A stretch of DNA of 40,774 bases, taken from positions 1-40,774 of the forward strand of contig UQTI01000021.1 in NCBI GenBank assembly GCA_900543975.1, in the 5' to 3' direction. Numbering within the stretch: position 1 is the stretch's first letter; the number at the start of each line of letters is the position of its first letter. Positions 39,817 through 40,774 of the stretch are shown here, piece after piece. The position numbers and the translations under genes are program-made. The notes below the pieces were generated by a model that was not told the origin of the DNA, ran no database searches, and saw only the letters and a program-made list of their open reading frames with translations. The DNA comes from an uncultured Prevotella sp. GTDB lineage: Bacteria > Bacteroidota > Bacteroidia > Bacteroidales > Bacteroidaceae.

Positions 39817-40749
39817 TTATTTTCTCTTTATTGAACGTACAGGACATCCGAAATAATAATGTTGTGCTTGCAGTTCGATTTCCGACTTCTTGTCATTTTT
39901 GAAATATGTCAATACTGCTTGGCTGTCTTCTGGGTAGTATTGGGCTTGGAATAGTGATGTCCAATAGTAGCCAATTTCCCCCACTTTTTTCTTTACCCCA
40001 ATGCTGGGTGAATAATATCCTGCTTTAGGGATAAATATGGATTTGCCATTGGTTCCTTTTACAGAAAGACCGTTTATGCCATTCACTGTTGTTGAGGCTA
40101 TGTCGCAATTGTTGATAAGCTCAACCCAATCTTTGCCATTGGGTGTTACAGAACCGTCTTTCAGCACAAGCACAGATGTGTCATATTTCGTAGAGCCACG
40201 GTAATCTGTCAAACGATTTAAATTATTTATAATAAAAAAACCAGGAGACTTATCAAATGCTCCGTTGCCTGTTCCGTAGGTTTCGATAGGATCGCTGTCA
40301 CCCCATGTATAATATGTGCCATATTCCTCGGGCTTTGTCGCACCGATGTTACATGTGGCCCATAGATTGCCGCTTGGCAAACCAAGGTCTACATAGGCTT
40401 CCTCCTGCTTAAGGTCATACGAGTAAGCTTTGCCCTTTTCAAATTTCTTGTTCGGACGGAACTTGAACACAACATCGTCTGTGCCTGTGTTTGCCGATTT
40501 TACGGTTACGGTAATTACTTTAGACGACAGGTCGGTGGGAGAGAGCATCATCCACACTGTCAGCAGCTTGTTTGCTTCGGTGGTTGAAACGTTGGTGAGG
40601 TTGAGGGTCACGCTGCCTGTGCTTTCTGTGGCTTTGATGAGCGACTCTTGGTTGAACAGATCGAGGTTGACCTTGGTGTCAAAACTTGCGTCGTCAGAAG
40701 ACAGCGTTAGCTGCTTGTAGGTAAGCGTGTCCGCGATGCAGCCTTTTTT
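39817..40749 (-). CDS. Fimbrillin-like surface protein with FISUMP-like module, N-terminus missing or frameshifted
   Basis: The in-frame part is open from 40749 to the stop at 39817, about 310 residues. A GTG at 40611 is the first internal start. Residues before it still look like protein (CIADTLTYKQLTLSSDDASF), so the true coding sequence extends further upstream. The first half resembles the end of a fimbrillin N-terminal domain (VTLNLTNVST...LTVWMMLSPTDL...FKFRPNKKFEKGKAYSYDL). The second half is the same module as in the kinase: VDLGLPSGNLWATCNIGATKPEEYGTYYTWGD, then WVELINNCD, IFIPKAGYYSP and CPVRSIKRK. Upstream the frame meets TAA (40750-40752) right behind an A8 run. The next ATG (about 40757) is off by one base, so the gene is broken, phase-variable or mis-sequenced here. 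Confidence 0.75.
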   Translation of the reverse strand, partial: KKGCIADTLTYKQLTLSSDDASFDTKVNLDLFNQESLIKATESTGSVTLNLTNVSTTEANKLLTVWMMLSPTDLSSKVITVTVKSANTGTDDVVFKFRPNKKFEKGKAYSYDLKQEEAYVDLGLPSGNLWATCNIGATKPEEYGTYYTWGDSDPIETYGTGNGAFDKSPGFFIINNLNRLTDYRGSTKYDTSVLVLKDGSVTPNGKDWVELINNCDIASTTVNGINGLSVKGTNGKSIFIPKAGYYSPSIGVKKKVGEIGYYWTSLFQAQYYPEDSQAVLTYFKNDKKSEIELQAQHYYFGCPVRSIKRK

Positions 40750-40774
40750 TTAATCATTATGCTTGTTACCTTTG

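Overview
The window looks like a chromosomal piece of a Bacteroidales bacterium, most likely a Prevotella/Segatella relative. The support is a full-length SprA/Sov type IX secretion translocon, promoters of the Bacteroidetes kind (TTTG, about 19-20 bp, TAnnTTTG), a Bacteroidales-type long GDP-fucose synthase, meso-diaminopimelate dehydrogenase, and surface proteins with the VDLGLPS...WA module. No rRNA or tRNA gene, CRISPR array or transposase gene was seen. Both window ends look like contig ends: the left begins with T18-A8-T10-C14 homopolymers, and the right ends inside a gene whose frame breaks at an A8 run.

Layout. (1) 0-5.6 kb: a stand-alone LytTR-domain protein on the minus strand diverges from two exported-protein genes. 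One is a 1025-aa helical protein ending in a dockerin-like EF-hand. The other is a 346-aa protein with two cohesin-like modules and a C-terminal tail resembling a type IX sorting signal. (2) 5.9-14.2 kb: ruvA and sprA. (3) 14.6-22.9 kb: ndk (minus) diverges from a surface-polysaccharide precursor cluster on the plus strand: gmd, a four-helix-bundle gene, fcl, rfbC, rfbD, rfbB and a polyprenyl-phosphate sugar-1-phosphate transferase. This block is bracketed by two copies, in opposite orientation, of one palindrome-rich intergenic element. (4) 23.7-30.0 kb: minus-strand dxs, trkA, trkH and manA, with a MITE-like element and a large palindromic repeat array in the gaps. (5) 30.3-32.7 kb: an exported papain-type peptidase and a HAD phosphatase. 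(6) 32.8-35.7 kb: rmuC (minus) diverging from ddh. (7) 36.0-39.7 kb: a transmembrane Ser/Thr kinase with an outer FISUMP-like module, a small membrane protein, and a GNAT-nitrilase fusion. (8) The right edge: a fimbrillin-like protein carrying the same FISUMP-like module, with its N-terminal part missing or frameshifted.

How the parts fit together. ManA supplies mannose-6-phosphate for GDP-mannose, which Gmd and Fcl convert to GDP-L-fucose. RfbB, RfbC and RfbD make dTDP-L-rhamnose. The transferase starts a lipid-linked repeat unit. SprA would export proteins with type IX signals, possibly including the neighbouring cohesin-like protein. The most notable signals are the dockerin-like/cohesin-like gene pair beside the SprA gene, the four-helix gene held between inverted heptamer arrays inside the gmd-fcl operon, the inverted repeat pair around the polysaccharide block, the kinase ectodomain, and repeated short tandem duplications placed at or just after stop codons.
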